A stretch of 64,000 bases of DNA from Larkinella terrae (lineage in GTDB: Bacteria; Bacteroidota; Bacteroidia; Cytophagales; Spirosomataceae). Positions 48,121-57,688 of this stretch are shown here, one piece after another. A program made the position numbers and the translations under genes. The stretch is taken from assembly GCF_009668025.1 (NCBI RefSeq), contig NZ_WJXZ01000012.1:248001-312000 (forward strand). The letters run 5' to 3'. The notes beneath the pieces are model-generated. The model saw only the letters and a list, made by a program, of their open reading frames with translations, was not told where the DNA came from and did not search any database. Numbering within the stretch: the first letter of the stretch is position 1; each line of letters opens with the position of its first letter.

Positions 48121-50777
48121 TACTCACTTCGTAACGACTTCACCGGATTCATCAGGGCGGCTTTGATGGTTTGGAAACTGACGGTTAGGAGGGCAATGCC
48201 AAGGGCCAGCAAACCGGCTACAGCGAATACCCACCATTGAATCTCGGTTCGGTACACGAAGTTTTCCAGCCAGCGGCTCATGGCGTACCAGGCAAGCGGG
48301 CTGGCGATGACCAACGCAATCAGCACCAGTTTCAGGAAATCCCGGGAAAGCAGCGTGACGATACTAGCCACGGACGCGCCCAGCACTTTGCGAATCCCTA
48401 TTTCTTTCGTGCGCTGTTCGGCAGTAAATGCGGTTAGCCCAAACAGACCGAGACTGGAAACGAGGATCGTCAGGATGGCAAAGCAGAGAATAATCCGGCC
48501 GATGCGTTGTTCGGACTGGTACTGTGCGTCCAGGTCCTGATCCACAAAACCGTAGCTGAGCGGATAATCGGTTTTCATTTTTTTATACTCTTCCGCGATC
48601 TCCGACAGCGTATGCGCCACCAAACCGGGTCTGGTTTTCACCAGCAGATTAAAATAGAATTCCTTTGGCCGAAATCGCAGGATGAATGGCTGAATGCCGA
48701 CGTGCAGCGATCGAAAATGGAAATCTTTCAGAACGCCGATGATCAGACCGTCCGTCCCCCAGAATTTGACCCGTTTTCCCAGGGCGCTCGCGGGCGTCCA
48801 GCCCATGCGTTTGGCGGCTGTTTCGTTGATGATATAAGCTCCCAGTTTGGACAACGTATCGGAGGTAATCCGGGCGGAGAAATTCCGACCGGCCGCCAGC
48901 GACATCCCGGCGGTTTTTATAAAATCGGCATCGACGTTCATCTGCGTAATCAAAAATTCATCTTTCGGCCGCTGCCCTTCCCATTCGATGACGGTGCTGT
49001 TGTTCATGTTCACCAGGTTGCTCGTCGTAACCGATGCCTGCACGACGCCCGGCAGTTGCTCAACGCCGGTTTTGAACTGCTGCGCCTTTCCCCGCATCTC
49101 GCCTTTGAGTCGGACATACAGCAACTGCGATTTATCAAATCCCAGTCGGGTCTGTTGGATGAAGGAAAGTTGCCGGTAAATCACGACGGTACTGATTGCC
49201 AGCGTAATCGACAATACAAATTGGCCTACCACCAGCGATTGCCGAAAACCCCGGCCAGCCTGAACGTTGGAAAAGTGGCCCGCAATCCCGGTTTTCAGAA
49301 CACTGATTGGTCGGAACGAAGACAGGAAAAAAGCCGGATAGAGGCCCGTCAACAGGCTGACAATCCCCGTTAAACTGACCATCGTTAGCCAGAAAGCCGG
49401 AAGCTGATACGGAATTTGCAGGTTTTTACCGGCCAACCCGTTGAATACCGGCAACAAAGCCTCGGCCAGCAGGCCAGCCAACAGCATCGAAACTGCGGTC
49501 ATCAATGCCGCTTCGCCCAAAAACTGGGCGACCAGGCTCGTCCGTTTCGCTCCTATACTTTTTCGAACGCCCACTTCTTTGGCCCGTTGCGACGCCCGTG
49601 CCGTGGCTAGATTGATGAAATTAATCACCGCAATCAACAACACAATCAGTCCTACGGTGACAAAAATGCGGATGTAGGCGATGTCGCTGCGTCGGCCATA
49701 ATCGGTTTCGAACGCAAATTTCGAATAGAGATAGATCTCCGACAGCGGTTGTAATAACAGGGGCGTTTCGTTACCCGAATCGTAGCGTTTGAGTTGGCTG
49801 CGGACTTTCCCGGCAAACGTCGCGGGATCGACCGGCGCACCCGCGGCATCCGGTTTTAACTGCACGTACGTGTGGTAACTGTTGCTGTTCCATTTCATAC
49901 TCCATTCGTCGTAGCGTTCGAGCCACTTGAACGGCATCAGAATTTCAAACTCCATGTGCGACTGAACCGGCGGATTTTGCACCACGCCCACCAGCATGAG
50001 CGTCTGCTCGTTATTGAGTTTGAATGATTGACCCAGAATGTTTTTCTGCCGCCAGTTTGTTCCAAAAAACCGCTCGGCCGTAGCCTCGCTGAGAATGACC
50101 TCGTCGGGCGCGCGAAAAACCGTGTTGGGGTTTCCCAGAAGTAACTGGTAACTAAACAGTCCGAAAAAGCTGGGGTCAACCACCAGCATTTGATTCGATT
50201 CCACCGACTGGTTTCCCTGACTCAGCAAGCCACTCCACCGCCCGACGCGGCTCACCCGTTCCACCTCCGGAAAATCCTTCGTGAGCGTTGCGGCCAGCGG
50301 CCCGGGCGTTGCGGCCACATCAAAAACCCCTTCGGGTTGCTTCTGTTTTTCGACCAAGCGGTAAATATGGTCGAAGTTGGCATTGAAACGATCGAAATTC
50401 AGTTCATCGAAAACGTACAGGGCAATCATCAGGCAGCAGGCCATCCCGACCGCCAATCCGCCAATGTTGATGAACGAATAGACTTTGTTCTTGACCAGGT
50501 GCCGCAGGGCGATTTTAAAATAATTTCGGATCATATCAGGGTGAAAACTAGAACGTTGAAAATCAGATTCCCCTTTTCGACGTCGGCGCACCAACGGTGG
50601 TAAAACCGATATAACATTGAGCAGATACCGCAAAACCGCCTGCGTTTTGCCGGATCTCCGATACCAATACACGTATAATTCTTCCAAATCACCTTCAACT
50701 TCTTCCAGCGTTTCCGACGGATGAAGCCAGGTCAAAAGACGTTGCGCCCAGCGGGGTGGCTTTGGGTTTGTTTGCAT
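48120..50777 (-). CDS. FtsX permease with N-terminal permease prefix domain (paralogue 2)
   Basis: 885 residues. The first about 75 residues are the permease prefix domain (LHPSETLEEVEGDLEELYVYWYRR), then MIRNYFKIALRHLVKNKVYSFINIGGLAVGM starts the FtsX part, with two periplasmic MacB-like domains and eight membrane helices in two groups. The C-terminal helix reads NPVKSLRSE. No ATPase is encoded with it. It is a close paralogue of the next gene upstream, with nearly identical N- and C-termini. It follows the PadR regulator and first paralogue and is probably in the same operon, although a GGCAGAGGG hairpin lies between the two. Confidence 0.87.
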   Translation of the reverse strand: MQTNPKPPRWAQRLLTWLHPSETLEEVEGDLEELYVYWYRRSGKTQAVLRYLLNVISVLPPLVRRRRKGESDFQRSSFHPDMIRNYFKIALRHLVKNKVYSFINIGGLAVGMACCLMIALYVFDELNFDRFNANFDHIYRLVEKQKQPEGVFDVAATPGPLAATLTKDFPEVERVSRVGRWSGLLSQGNQSVESNQMLVVDPSFFGLFSYQLLLGNPNTVFRAPDEVILSEATAERFFGTNWRQKNILGQSFKLNNEQTLMLVGVVQNPPVQSHMEFEILMPFKWLERYDEWSMKWNSNSYHTYVQLKPDAAGAPVDPATFAGKVRSQLKRYDSGNETPLLLQPLSEIYLYSKFAFETDYGRRSDIAYIRIFVTVGLIVLLIAVINFINLATARASQRAKEVGVRKSIGAKRTSLVAQFLGEAALMTAVSMLLAGLLAEALLPVFNGLAGKNLQIPYQLPAFWLTMVSLTGIVSLLTGLYPAFFLSSFRPISVLKTGIAGHFSNVQAGRGFRQSLVVGQFVLSITLAISTVVIYRQLSFIQQTRLGFDKSQLLYVRLKGEMRGKAQQFKTGVEQLPGVVQASVTTSNLVNMNNSTVIEWEGQRPKDEFLITQMNVDADFIKTAGMSLAAGRNFSARITSDTLSKLGAYIINETAAKRMGWTPASALGKRVKFWGTDGLIIGVLKDFHFRSLHVGIQPFILRFRPKEFYFNLLVKTRPGLVAHTLSEIAEEYKKMKTDYPLSYGFVDQDLDAQYQSEQRIGRIILCFAILTILVSSLGLFGLTAFTAEQRTKEIGIRKVLGASVASIVTLLSRDFLKLVLIALVIASPLAWYAMSRWLENFVYRTEIQWWVFAVAGLLALGIALLTVSFQTIKAALMNPVKSLRSE

Positions 50778-50792
50778 AGGGTTAAGGGCGTT

Positions 50793-50843
50793 GGGCAGAG
50801 GGCGCGGGGCTGGGAGTTTAGGGGTTGTTTTTACCCTCTGCCC
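50793..50843. repeat. GGCAGAGGG inverted repeat, family 2 copy C
   Basis: Arms GGGCAGAGGG (50793-50802) and CCCTCTGCCC (50834-50843) between the two FtsX genes. Same family as the copies at 47743 and 48078. Confidence 0.8.
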
Positions 50844-50852
50844 CCTGCCATT

Positions 50853-53570
50853 TCACTCGCTTCGCAGCGTTTTCACCGGATTCATCAAAGCCGCTTTGAT
50901 GCTTTGGAAACTGACCGTCAGCAGGGCAATGCCGACGGCCAGAACCCCGGCTATGGCGAAAATCCACCAGGAAACGTCAATTTTGTAGGCGAAGTCGTCG
51001 AGCCACTGCCTGACGGCGTACCACGCAATCGGCGACGCAATGACAATGGCGACCACGACCAGCTTCAGGAAGTCTTTCGACAACAGAGCGACGATACTGG
51101 TAACCGACGCGCCCAGCACTTTCCGAACGCCGATTTCTTTGGCCCGCTGCGCAATGGTGTACGACGACAAACCGAACAGTCCCAGCGACGCAATCAGAAC
51201 CGCGAGAAACGAAAAGAAGGTCGTAATTTTGCCAAAAACCTGATCGTCACGGTATTGCTGATCAAACCGCTCATCCATGAACGAATACGAGAATTCGTTG
51301 CCGGGGAAAAATGTCTGGAATTTTTCCTGGATCTGATCGATCGTTTTCTCCAGATCGTTCGAGATTACCTTGAAGGAATAAAAACCGCCGTTGGCGTAGA
51401 AAGGCAGAAAAACGATGGGCTCGATCGGGTGCCGCAACGATTGCTGATGGAAATCGCTTACGACGCCGACAATTTCCCATTCCCGCCCAAAGAGCGTAAA
51501 TTTTTGTCCAACTGCCGAAACCGCATCCTTCAGGCCCAGCAACCGAACCGTCGAGAGATTGATCACCGCATTGACAACCTTGTTGCCGTTCGGATTGGAA
51601 TCGGTGGTCAGAAAATTCCGGCCCGCCAGCATCTTGATTTTGTAGGCGTCAAAAAAGTCCAGATCAACGCCCATCCGGCTGACAGTTACGCCTTTTTCCT
51701 CGTTGGAACCGACGCGCTTGACGTTGAACGTACGCGGCAGCCGGTTGCCCAACAGATTGACAGAAGCCGTGGCCGCTTTGACGCCCGCCAGCCGCTTCGC
51801 TTCGGTTTTGAAACTGTTGATCCGGTCAATGGCGGTCGAATCCCAGCGGGTCAGGTCCGGGCCGGAGACGACCAGCATCTGCTCCATGTTGAAGCCGAGG
51901 TTTTCTTTCCGCATGAACTCGATCTGCCGAAACACGATAAATGTTCCGATAATCAGCACCACCGAAGCCGTATACTGAAAAACCACCAGCGATTTGCGCA
52001 CCCAAACGCCCTTCGCCGACCGCTTGAAACTGCCTTTCAGCACCTGAATGGCCTGAAACGCCGAGAGCGCAAAAGCCGGATAAAAACCGGACAGGAAAAT
52101 CCCGACGGCGAATATGCCCACCAGCGCGAGCGTCATCAGGCTACCTCCGTAGCCCTGCCCCGCCAACACCGCCAGCGAAAGCGGTTTTCCAATCAATTGA
52201 TTCAAAACGGGTTGCAGCGCCAGCGTGAGTAGCAAAGCCAGCACGAACGCGACTGCGTTCAGCAAAACCGATTCTGACAAAAATTGCCCGATCAACTGGC
52301 CTGAGGAGGCCCCGGCCACTTTCCGGACGCCCACTTCTTTGGCCCGCTCCAGGGACCGCGCCGTGGCCAGATTAATGTAATTGACCCAGGCAATGATCAG
52401 GATAAAAACCGCAATGATCAGCATTGTCCAAACCGCCTTGCCGTTGTTGACCACGCCGATTTCGTATTCATAATCAGAATACAAATGCGCTTTCCGGAGC
52501 GGTTGCAGGTAGAATTTCTCCACGCTGCCCGACACCTTATCGCCTTTGAAATACCGCTCGCTGAAGGCCGGAAACTTCTGTTCCAGCGCCGTTGCATCAA
52601 CCGGAGCGCCGGACTGACCCGGTTTCAGTTTCAGGTAATGCCACATATCCGAGCCCTCCCAACTGTCTTTCACCCAGCTTCCCCACGTTCTAACCAGCGT
52701 TTCGTACGAAACCAGCGCCCCAAACTGGAGGTGCGAAGCCGCCGGAACGTCTTTCACGATGCCCGTAATCCGGAACGGTTCGGTGTCCAGATCGATGTAT
52801 AGCGACTGCCCGAGCAGGCTGGCATAGTCCTTCGGCTGGGCGCCAAAAATCCGCTGGGCATTGCTTTCCGTCAGCACCAGGCTGTTCGGGGCTTTGAGGG
52901 CGGTTTTCGGATCGCCCACCACCAGCGGAAAGGTGAAAAACGTCAGAAAGTGTTCGTCCACGTATAAGCTGTTTTCCTCCGGATAAAGCGATTTGTCCCG
53001 GCGCAGTTTGACCCGCCCCGTACCGACGATGGTGGTGTAATCCTCCACTTCCGGGTAATCTTTCGCCATCGTTTTGCCGATGGTCGGGTACGTAATCGTG
53101 CCGTGCTGAATGAGTTTTCCTTTCTGGAACCGGTCGTTGGTCACGCGGTAAATCCGGTTCACGTCCTGGTGAAACTGGTCGAAATTCAACTCAAAACTGA
53201 CATATTCCAGAATCATCAGACAGGCCGTAATGCCCACCACCAGCCCCATGACGTTGACCAGCGAAAAAATCTTGTGTTTCAGCAGGTTGCGAAAAGCGAT
53301 TTTGAGATAATTGCGGATCATGATCGGGTGAAGGGGTGATAATTGTTGGTAATATTCTTCTTCGTGGGAACGTCGGCGCACAAACGGCGGCAACACCGAC
53401 AGCACGTTGCGCACATACTGCCAGGTCGCCGTTTTCTTCCCAGCCCGCCGATGCCAGTAAGCGTAAAGCTCATCCAGATCGCCCTCGACTTCCTCCAGTG
53501 TTTCGCTCGGATGTAGCCGGGTCAGGAGCCAGTGCGCCCAGCGGGGCGGTTCTGCAACGTCCCGGTTCAT
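50853..53570 (-). CDS. FtsX permease with N-terminal permease prefix domain (paralogue 1)
   Basis: 905 residues. Same domain order as the gene at 48120: permease prefix domain (LHPSETLEEVEGDLDELYAYWHRR), then NYLKIAFRNLLKHKIFSLVNVMG, MacB-type periplasmic parts, and C-terminal NPVKTLRSE. Eight membrane helices are expected. The start overlaps the stop of the PadR-type regulator gene (ATGA), so it is coupled to it. Family members work in stress-related export of peptides or lipids, but the substrate is unknown and the ATPase would come from elsewhere. Confidence 0.87.
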   Translation of the reverse strand: MNRDVAEPPRWAHWLLTRLHPSETLEEVEGDLDELYAYWHRRAGKKTATWQYVRNVLSVLPPFVRRRSHEEEYYQQLSPLHPIMIRNYLKIAFRNLLKHKIFSLVNVMGLVVGITACLMILEYVSFELNFDQFHQDVNRIYRVTNDRFQKGKLIQHGTITYPTIGKTMAKDYPEVEDYTTIVGTGRVKLRRDKSLYPEENSLYVDEHFLTFFTFPLVVGDPKTALKAPNSLVLTESNAQRIFGAQPKDYASLLGQSLYIDLDTEPFRITGIVKDVPAASHLQFGALVSYETLVRTWGSWVKDSWEGSDMWHYLKLKPGQSGAPVDATALEQKFPAFSERYFKGDKVSGSVEKFYLQPLRKAHLYSDYEYEIGVVNNGKAVWTMLIIAVFILIIAWVNYINLATARSLERAKEVGVRKVAGASSGQLIGQFLSESVLLNAVAFVLALLLTLALQPVLNQLIGKPLSLAVLAGQGYGGSLMTLALVGIFAVGIFLSGFYPAFALSAFQAIQVLKGSFKRSAKGVWVRKSLVVFQYTASVVLIIGTFIVFRQIEFMRKENLGFNMEQMLVVSGPDLTRWDSTAIDRINSFKTEAKRLAGVKAATASVNLLGNRLPRTFNVKRVGSNEEKGVTVSRMGVDLDFFDAYKIKMLAGRNFLTTDSNPNGNKVVNAVINLSTVRLLGLKDAVSAVGQKFTLFGREWEIVGVVSDFHQQSLRHPIEPIVFLPFYANGGFYSFKVISNDLEKTIDQIQEKFQTFFPGNEFSYSFMDERFDQQYRDDQVFGKITTFFSFLAVLIASLGLFGLSSYTIAQRAKEIGVRKVLGASVTSIVALLSKDFLKLVVVAIVIASPIAWYAVRQWLDDFAYKIDVSWWIFAIAGVLAVGIALLTVSFQSIKAALMNPVKTLRSE

Positions 53571-53905
53571 AAACCGCTTACTTTTAGCGCGTTCGGCGGT
53601 ACCAGTTGCCAGAGCTGGTTACGCAGTTCCTGGATGTCCTGCAACGCCCGGCTGCCCAGCGCCGTCACTTTAAAAAGCCGCTTGCGTCGCCCTCCCCGGT
53701 CGGCGGTGGCGCCCCCGAGTTCGGAGCTGACAAACCCTTTTTCCTCGAGCCGGATAAGCGTGTTATGAACGGTGCCGAACGTTACGAGTCGGCCCGTGTG
53801 CTCTTCCAGCGCCTGACTGACCGTAACACCGTAGGCTTCGCCGTCCAGAATGGCGACCATCAGCAAAACAACCTCTTCGAATTCTCCTAAATAGGTACGA
53901 CGCAT
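53567..53905 (-). CDS. PadR-family transcriptional regulator
   Basis: 112 residues. Winged helix PadR: LGEFEEVVLLMVAILDGEAYGVTVSQALEEHTGR, then TFGTVHNTLIRLEEKGFV, then GRRKRLFKVTALGSRAL (wing). These repress genes in response to small ligands, often cell-envelope-active compounds. It is the first gene of the operon with two FtsX permeases (ATGA overlap), so it likely regulates them. No clear operator or promoter match upstream. Confidence 0.9.
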   Translation of the reverse strand: MRRTYLGEFEEVVLLMVAILDGEAYGVTVSQALEEHTGRLVTFGTVHNTLIRLEEKGFVSSELGGATADRGGRRKRLFKVTALGSRALQDIQELRNQLWQLVPPNALKVSGL

Positions 53906-54089
53906 GGGGTTCGGGTATTAGTCTCTATTTTATCGTACAAATCTTTTGCCAACTCATGCAAAGCGCCCTTACTGGCTCTCTCAGGCTCATTTTAAATTGA
54001 ACGGTAAAGAAATTTGTCCGCAAATGGACACTCCGACGTCCCTGAACGGACACCGTACTGGTTGAAAAACCGATTAGAAACGACACAAA

Positions 54090-54119
54090 AAAGCCGGAAA
54101 CGACAGGGCTTCCGGCTTT
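54090..54119 (-). terminator. Terminator after the T9SS cargo gene
   Basis: 10-base arms (54090-54099 AAAGCCGGAA and 54110-54119) with a 10-base loop, flanked by A/T tracts on both sides, 23 bases after the stop of the gene at 54143. It can act in both directions. Confidence 0.8.
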
Positions 54120-54142
54120 CTATTTTTTCAACTTAAAATCGA

Positions 54143-55159
54143 CTACTTCGAGATCATTATTTTTACGGCTTTCTGGATATCATCCCCTTTCAATGAACAG
54201 AAGTACATCCCGGAAGCAACGTCCTGTAGCGTTACTTTGACCTGGTACTTGCCAATGTTATGGTGTTTGCGGGCAACCAGCGTCTGAACTGTCCGGCCCT
54301 GGGCGTCAACCAGATCGATCCCGGCGTTTCCGGCCGACAACAACTGATACTGCACATTTAGCTCGACCGAAGCCGGATTGGGTGTAACCATCAGTTGGTC
54401 TGCGCCCAGCAAATCGTCCGTTGCCGCTATACCCACCTGCTGAACTCCCAAACCGTTCCCTGCTTTTGATGCTACGCCCGCCGTGGGGTCCACCAGCGTC
54501 GGTTTTTTAAACTCGATTTTGCTCTGCACATCGTTTTTACAATACCGCTGTTCGGCCCGAACGAACGCTTTAACCGGCGACTGGATCGATAAGTCGTTGC
54601 CGATATTACCCCCAAATTTCTTCAGAATATCCTTTTGAATCGCTTCGCCGGTTTCCACAATCCGCACCACTCCCTCCTGCTCGGTTGAAGGAAACGAAAA
54701 CAAGGCGACCGGCTCGCCCGCTGTAACCGCTCCGACATCGATTGCCTGCGGGGCCATGCCAACCTGATGAACGGCCACCCCTTCCATCGACGCAATCGGC
54801 GACTTCGACTTGGACATAAACAGATCATTATCAAACACGAAATCCTGCCAGTTTCCGTGGATATTGGTAATTTCCAGCTTAGAATCCCGTCCTGAGCCCG
54901 ATTCCGGCGCCGTAAAACCGTTGGGAGTAACAATGCTGAACTGTCCCGTTACCAATCGGTGCGTACTCGATACGGAAGGCACGTACCAGGCCGTAATCCG
55001 CTGGTTGGTTTTATCATACGTCAAACGAAATTCAACGGTCTGGTCTTTCGCACTTTTCTCATTACATTGCGCCATTGCCACACTGGCTCCCCATAACCCG
55101 GCACTGAGGACTAACGAAACTTTCCGCAGAACGGCAGTCAGGCACGTAGTTGTCTTCAT
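54143..55159 (-). CDS. T9SS type A sorting-domain secreted protein
   Basis: 338 residues. Signal peptide about 1-30 (ending SVAMAQ). The middle has no recognised enzyme fold; it reads as a beta-rich adhesin-like domain (VEFRLTYDKTNQRITAWYVP, then SIVTPNGF). The C-terminal about 85 residues are a type IX sorting domain starting at LMVTPNPASVELNVQY and ending YFCSLKGDDIQKAVKIMISK. It is exported to the cell surface or medium by T9SS. It has its own terminator and a -7 element at 55189-55196. Confidence 0.87.
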   Translation of the reverse strand: MKTTTCLTAVLRKVSLVLSAGLWGASVAMAQCNEKSAKDQTVEFRLTYDKTNQRITAWYVPSVSSTHRLVTGQFSIVTPNGFTAPESGSGRDSKLEITNIHGNWQDFVFDNDLFMSKSKSPIASMEGVAVHQVGMAPQAIDVGAVTAGEPVALFSFPSTEQEGVVRIVETGEAIQKDILKKFGGNIGNDLSIQSPVKAFVRAEQRYCKNDVQSKIEFKKPTLVDPTAGVASKAGNGLGVQQVGIAATDDLLGADQLMVTPNPASVELNVQYQLLSAGNAGIDLVDAQGRTVQTLVARKHHNIGKYQVKVTLQDVASGMYFCSLKGDDIQKAVKIMISK

Positions 55160-55188
55160 AGGTTTTCTTTCAGTATAATTCTATTGTA

Positions 55189-55196
55189 CAAACATA
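55189..55196 (-). promoter_or_regulatory. Candidate -7 element (TATGTTTG)
   Basis: Minus strand, 30 bases before the start of the T9SS gene; no TTG at the right upstream distance. Confidence 0.45.
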
Positions 55197-55262
55197 TTAC
55201 TTTAGAAGTTTTTTACTACTGAAAGTCACTATTTTCGAAAGCAAAATGATTAACTGGCGAAC

Positions 55263-56588
55263 TCACAGTCTGGGAATTGCCCAGTTATTGTGGTAATGCG
55301 CTTTCACCAGCTCGTTGGCTTTTTCCTGGCCCACAATCTGATTTTTTTCGGCATCCCAAACGATTTTTTGCCCGGATCGGTAGGCAATATTGCCCAGATG
55401 CGCGTGTAATGCTACATCCCGCCCGATCTCGACCGGACAATTGGGTTTTTGCCGGTTCCTGACGCAGGTGACAAAATTCAGCGTATGCCTGTCCAGATCT
55501 TTCCCGTTACCGAATTTCGCGGGCATGGCCGGAATAAGGTAATTACCTGCGTCCACTTCCGGAAAAAGCTCCCATTTCGACCGATCAATCACGACGGTTC
55601 CGAGGTTTCCGATGAAGGCCACGCCGTGTTCGCGGTCGAACGGTCCGCGCCCGGTGCCCAGTGATTGTTCCCAGAGGAGCGTAAAATTGCCGTAATCATA
55701 CACCACCTGGAGCGTATCGGGCGTCTCGCTGGCGTGATCCGGAAAACCGTATTTGCCGCCCAGCGCCACCACGGATTTAGGCGCACTGACGTTCATGCCC
55801 GACAGCGCCATGTCGATCATGTGGGCGCCCCAGTCGGTCATCAAACCACCGGCATAATCCCAGAAGTAGCGAAAACTGCCGTGGAACCGGTTGGGGTTGA
55901 AGGGGCGTTTCGTGGCCGGACCCAGCCACATGTCGTAATCGACGCCCGCCGGAACCGGCGCATCGGGCTTGGCCGGAAACGTTTTTCCGTAGGGCATAAA
56001 GGCCCAGGTTTTGACCGAGCGAATGTGCCCGATTTTACCCGACCGCACAAAATCCAGGGCGGCATTCCAGTGCTGGCCACTGCGCTGCCATTGTCCCACC
56101 TGCACTATGCGGTTATGTTTCCGGGCGGCTTCCACCATCAGATTGCATTCTTCGATGGAATTGGCCAGCGGTTTTTCCACGTAAACGTCTTTCCCGGCCT
56201 GACAGGCATAAACCGTCATCAGGCAATGCCAGTGGTCGGGAGTTCCGATAATGACGGCGTTAAGATCCTTGTTTTCCAGCAGCTTACGAAAATCGCTGTA
56301 TAAAACCGGTTTCTTTCCCGACATCTTTTCCAGCTCGGCCGCACGTTTGTTCAGCACATTGCTGTCGACATCGCACAGGGCTGCACACCGGACGCCCGGA
56401 TGTTTGAGCATGGATGTCAGATCGTGCCAGCCCATGTTGTTGCAACCGATCAGCCCGACTACCACCTCGTCATTCGGAGCGGTTTTGGGTTGGGACGCGA
56501 GCAGGTCGGCGGGAAGTGCCGTTGACAAACCTAGGCCAGTAGCAATCTGGGAAGATTGCTGGAGGAATTTACGTCGGGAAGAAGTCAT
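55263..56588 (-). CDS. Tat-exported Gfo/Idh/MocA oxidoreductase
   Basis: 441 residues. The N-terminus SSRRKFLQQSS is a twin-arginine signal (Arg5-Arg6), so the protein is exported folded with its cofactor. The Rossmann part has VVVGLIGCNNMGW and VIIGTPDHWHCLMTVYACQAGKDVYVEKPLA, then a Gfo/Idh/MocA C-terminal domain with DYAGGLMTDWGAHMIDMAL. It would oxidise a sugar or inositol-type alcohol with NAD(P). It is the last of the minus-strand genes led by susC and susD. Confidence 0.88.
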   Translation of the reverse strand: MTSSRRKFLQQSSQIATGLGLSTALPADLLASQPKTAPNDEVVVGLIGCNNMGWHDLTSMLKHPGVRCAALCDVDSNVLNKRAAELEKMSGKKPVLYSDFRKLLENKDLNAVIIGTPDHWHCLMTVYACQAGKDVYVEKPLANSIEECNLMVEAARKHNRIVQVGQWQRSGQHWNAALDFVRSGKIGHIRSVKTWAFMPYGKTFPAKPDAPVPAGVDYDMWLGPATKRPFNPNRFHGSFRYFWDYAGGLMTDWGAHMIDMALSGMNVSAPKSVVALGGKYGFPDHASETPDTLQVVYDYGNFTLLWEQSLGTGRGPFDREHGVAFIGNLGTVVIDRSKWELFPEVDAGNYLIPAMPAKFGNGKDLDRHTLNFVTCVRNRQKPNCPVEIGRDVALHAHLGNIAYRSGQKIVWDAEKNQIVGQEKANELVKAHYHNNWAIPRL

Positions 56589-56671
56589 CGGGAGTTAGGA
56601 ATATTGACCGGCAAATTAGCACAATCCCAACGAATCTTATAAACCTTCCGTCATCTTTTCAAAAGCGGTTT

Positions 56672-57484
56672 TTATTTTACCTGCACCTTCACCACCACCG
56701 GCAGGTGATCCGATGCGTATTGTTCGTCGATTACCTTGGTTGACAGCGTTTTAAACGTCTCGCCCGGCTTGTACATAATGAAATCGATGGCGCGGTTCGG
56801 CTTTTCGACCGGAATGGTGGGCGCACACGCCTGGCAGCTTCGGACGAAATGCTGGTCCAGGTACTGGATCACGCGACTGTCGGACAACGCATTGAAATCA
56901 CCCCCCAGAATCATCGGTAAACCGGCGTTTTCGAAGTGCTTGACAATCAGTTCAGATTGGGTCATGCGGTTTGGTTCTTTCAGGTCGAGGTGGGTGCTGG
57001 CGAAAATGACTTTCCTGCCTTTGGCAATTTCCACTGTCACGGCGGCAACGGTGCGGGGTTCGCCCTTGATGACCGGATCGACCGGCAGCGGAAACCGGGT
57101 CGAATCCAGAATCGGAAACCGCGACAAAACCGCCACGCCATAATCCCCGCCCTGGTGGTCGATGGCTTTCGAGAAAAAGAAATTCATGCCGGTTAGCCGG
57201 GCCAGTTCCCGGGCCTGGTTCAGACCTTTTCCCGACCGTTCCGTATTAACGTCCACTTCCTGCAAGGCCACAAAATCCGGTTTTTCTTTCCTGATAACGC
57301 GGGCAATGGCTTCCACATCGATTTTGGCTCCGGCCGAGGGCGGGTTGCAATGATGAATGTTGTAGGTCATCACCGTCAGGGTTTTGGCCTTTTTGGCCGG
57401 ACGGTTTTCTGATCCGCCATCCCCTTTGGTCGCGAACAAATGGCCAGAAATCAAGAGAAGAACTAGGGTAATCAACTGTTTCAT
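56672..57484 (-). CDS. Endonuclease/exonuclease/phosphatase (EEP) family protein
   Basis: 270 residues from the ATG at 57484 (MKQLITLVLLL); a longer frame from 57535 lies in an intergenic repeat. Signal peptide about 1-18. The EEP fold has MTYNIHH, LQEVDV, STHLDLKEPN, LGGDFNA and ASDHLPVVV, the full metal-binding and catalytic set (His/Asp pairs). Family members include exported nucleases, sphingomyelinases and inositol polyphosphate phosphatases; the choice cannot be made from sequence. Next to an exported metallophosphoesterase and SusCD, a role in breaking phosphate esters outside the cell is likely (inference). Confidence 0.87.
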   Translation of the reverse strand: MKQLITLVLLLISGHLFATKGDGGSENRPAKKAKTLTVMTYNIHHCNPPSAGAKIDVEAIARVIRKEKPDFVALQEVDVNTERSGKGLNQARELARLTGMNFFFSKAIDHQGGDYGVAVLSRFPILDSTRFPLPVDPVIKGEPRTVAAVTVEIAKGRKVIFASTHLDLKEPNRMTQSELIVKHFENAGLPMILGGDFNALSDSRVIQYLDQHFVRSCQACAPTIPVEKPNRAIDFIMYKPGETFKTLSTKVIDEQYASDHLPVVVKVQVK

Positions 57485-57499
57485 GTCAATAGAAGAGAG

Positions 57500-57578
57500 A
57501 GAAGAGACAAGAGAAGATAGATAACAGATTAACAACTGATAATCAAAAAGTTAATCTATTATCTATTCTCACGTGTCT
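57500..57578. repeat. Purine-rich inverted repeat, family 3 copy C
   Basis: Roughly 29-base arms: left near 57504-57532 (AGACAAGAGAAGATAG...AGATTAAC), right 57550-57578 (GTTAATCTATTATCT...GTGTCT), several mismatches. Between the EEP start and the phosphoesterase gene, beside the C/G-rich repeat at 57625. Confidence 0.65.
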
Positions 57579-57624
57579 GATTGTTTGTTTTAGATTGGCG
57601 GTCCGGTGACGGTTTGAAAATTTT

Positions 57625-57688
57625 GCCCCCAGCCCCCTAAAGGGGGCTTCTGATCTGGAATTTTAAGCCCCTTTAGAGGGTTGGGGGC
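57625..57688. repeat. C/G-rich inverted repeat, family 1 copy D
   Basis: Left arm 57625-57650 (GCCCCCAGCCCCCTAAAGGG...), right arm 57665-57688 (...CCTTTAGAGGGTTGGGGGC). Lies 30 bases after the stop of the metallophosphoesterase. Confidence 0.85.

Noticed and set aside
50721-52232. Plus-strand open frame of about 500 residues opposite the FtsX paralogue
   Set aside because: It overlaps a certain permease gene end to end; the translation has no domain and the amino acid bias is typical of antisense.
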